DNA of 64,000 nucleotides, taken from contig NZ_PEDL01000001.1 of NCBI RefSeq assembly GCF_002735925.1, positions 372,001-436,000 on the forward strand. The letters run 5' to 3'. The notes under the pieces are model-generated. The model made no database searches, was not told the DNA's origin, and saw only the letters and a list, made by a program, of their open reading frames with translations. Shown here piece after piece: positions 62,833 to 64,000 of the stretch (position 1 is its first letter; each line of letters opens with the position of its first letter). The translations under genes were made by a program, and so were the position numbers. The stretch is from Sporanaerobium hydrogeniformans (GTDB taxonomy: Bacteria; Bacillota; Clostridia; Lachnospirales; Cellulosilyticaceae).

Positions 62833-64000
62833 GTGAAAAAATTTATTGGATGGCTAGTGGCAGCCAGTGTTAGCTTAGGAAGCTTTGTCATACCAACCTG
62901 GGCACAAAGCACCACTCAGGATAGGCGAGCAGTTTGGATTTCTACAGTCAATAATTTAGATTATCCAGCTAAAGCCAGTCAAAACAATATAGCGGCACAA
63001 AAAAAAGAATATACTGATAAACTCGATGCCTTAAAGGCACTAGGAATGAATACGGTAGTAGTACAGGTTCGGCCTAAAGCGGATGCTCTTTACGAGTCGG
63101 CAATCAACCCTTGGTCAGATGTTTTAACAGGAGAACAGGGTAAGTATCCAGGTTATGATCCTTTAGCCTTTATGATTGAAGAAACACATAAAAGAGGAAT
63201 GGAATTTCATGCATGGATGAATCCTTATCGTGTGACAACAACAGGTACGGATGTGAATACTTTAAGTAGTAGTCATCCTGCAAGACTTCACCCCAACTGG
63301 ACGCTTACTTATAAAAATGCTCTTTACTACAATCCAGCCTTACCAGAAGTAAAGCAGCATGTTGTGGATAGCGTTAGTGAATTAGCTCTTAACTATGCAG
63401 TAGATGCCATTCATTTTGATGATTATTTTTATCCATCGGGTTATCCACTTCCGGAGGGAGAGGGCAGAGACGGGCAAGAGGCCAATCAAAGGCGTGCCCA
63501 TATTAATGATATGGTATCTCGAGTAAGTACTGCTATTAAAGAAATCAATTACACAACAGGAAAAAAAATCCTCTTTGGAATCAGTCCTATTGGTATTTGG
63601 AAGAATCAAAAATCAGATAGTACAGGTTCTAATACAGGAGGAAATGAATCCTATTATTCTGTTTGTGCAGATTCTCGCACTTGGATAAAAGAAGGCTGGA
63701 TTGATTATATTGTACCTCAAATTTATTGGGAGACAGGCCATAAGCTGGCCGATTATGAAACGCTAGTGAAATGGTGGAGTAATGAAGTAAAGGGAACCCA
63801 AGTAAAACTTTACATCGGACAAGGTGTTTATAAAGATGAAGTGGCAACAGAGATAGACAAACAGCTTCAAGTGAATGAAAAGTACAACGAAGTAAAAGGG
63901 AGCTTCTATTTTAGTGTGAGAGATTTATTAGGTAATCGCAAAGGTGTAAAAGATAAAGTAGCTACATACCATGCATTAAAACCTTTAAATAATCTAGGCG
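62833..64000 (+). CDS. Secreted GHL10/DUF187-type glycosyl hydrolase-like protein (3' partial)
   Basis: At least 389 residues; the frame is open to the window end. GTG start with GGAGGAG 5 nt upstream. Sec signal peptide (MKKFIGWLVAASVSLGSFV ... WAQ). The body begins RRAVWISTVNNLDYP and has VVVQVRPKADALYES, FHAWMNPYR, DAIHFDDYFYP and DYIVPQIYWE, the typical strands of YngK-like GHL10 proteins that are thought to act on cell-wall or plant polysaccharide. The C-terminus is outside the window. Confidence 0.88.
   Translation, partial: MKKFIGWLVAASVSLGSFVIPTWAQSTTQDRRAVWISTVNNLDYPAKASQNNIAAQKKEYTDKLDALKALGMNTVVVQVRPKADALYESAINPWSDVLTGEQGKYPGYDPLAFMIEETHKRGMEFHAWMNPYRVTTTGTDVNTLSSSHPARLHPNWTLTYKNALYYNPALPEVKQHVVDSVSELALNYAVDAIHFDDYFYPSGYPLPEGEGRDGQEANQRRAHINDMVSRVSTAIKEINYTTGKKILFGISPIGIWKNQKSDSTGSNTGGNESYYSVCADSRTWIKEGWIDYIVPQIYWETGHKLADYETLVKWWSNEVKGTQVKLYIGQGVYKDEVATEIDKQLQVNEKYNEVKGSFYFSVRDLLGNRKGVKDKVATYHALKPLNNLG

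Noticed and set aside
1-64000. CRISPR arrays, prophage, insertion sequences, tRNA or rRNA genes
   Set aside because: No regularly spaced repeats, transposase or phage proteins, or recognisable tRNA/rRNA sequences were found while reading; a covariance-model scan would be needed for certainty.

Overview
The window reads as chromosomal DNA of a low-GC, anaerobic, endospore-forming Clostridia-type Firmicute, probably Lachnospirales or a relative. Support: AT-rich DNA with strong AGGAGG ribosome sites, a spoIIAA-spoIIAB-sigF operon, an alpha/beta-type small acid-soluble spore protein, an electron-bifurcating [FeFe]-hydrogenase operon with a Rex-like operator, a YesM/YesN-controlled sugar ABC cluster, and many short intrinsic terminators. 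The genus is inferred only. I recognised no rRNA, tRNA, CRISPR array, insertion sequence or prophage.

Layout. 1-5181: exopolysaccharide operon with a PilZ-linked processive glycosyltransferase (5' end outside the window), a membrane-anchored degenerate deacetylase-like protein, a GH18-like lipoprotein and a tandem deacetylase lipoprotein. 6058-10755: polyamine operon with a frameshifted Orn/Lys/Arg decarboxylase, spermidine synthase, carboxy(nor)spermidine dehydrogenase and decarboxylase. 10901-13763: glycerophosphodiesterase, Nudix, nitroreductase and small proteins. 14077-18378: HydC-HydB-HydA plus an extra thioredoxin-like [2Fe-2S] protein. 18488-21322: DjlA-like J-domain protein and an M23/G5/LysM cell-wall peptidase. 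21673-30753: carbohydrate cluster (YesN, binding protein, two permeases, YesM, GH95). 31029-34727: alcohol and hydroxyacid dehydrogenases, an unknown protein and ribosomal protein L25 with an attenuator-like leader. 35372-41256: Opp oligopeptide transporter. 41325-42520: SASP and class II aldolase. 42802-49285: FliB-like, TPR, QueH, aminotransferase, ArsR and zinc-ribbon/TPR proteins. 49407-50945: sigma-F operon. 51262-60592: purine operon purL-E-C-F-M-(N-D fused) behind PurBox-like sites. 60712-64000: two glycosidase-like proteins, the last cut by the window edge.

The most unusual points are the c-di-GMP-type exopolysaccharide locus with two catalytically degenerate NodB domains and one intact one; the in-frame PurN-PurD fusion that keeps an internal ribosome site; the polyamine operon that combines SpeE with the carboxyspermidine route and carries a one-base lesion; the Rex-like operator at the hydrogenase promoter; PurBox sites in a clostridial purine operon; and several unusually long RNA hairpins. 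Three real small genes (DUF1540 protein, SASP and a 52-residue acidic protein) are annotated here although each encodes fewer than 60 residues. Many translation starts were moved to the codon with proper ribosome-site spacing.
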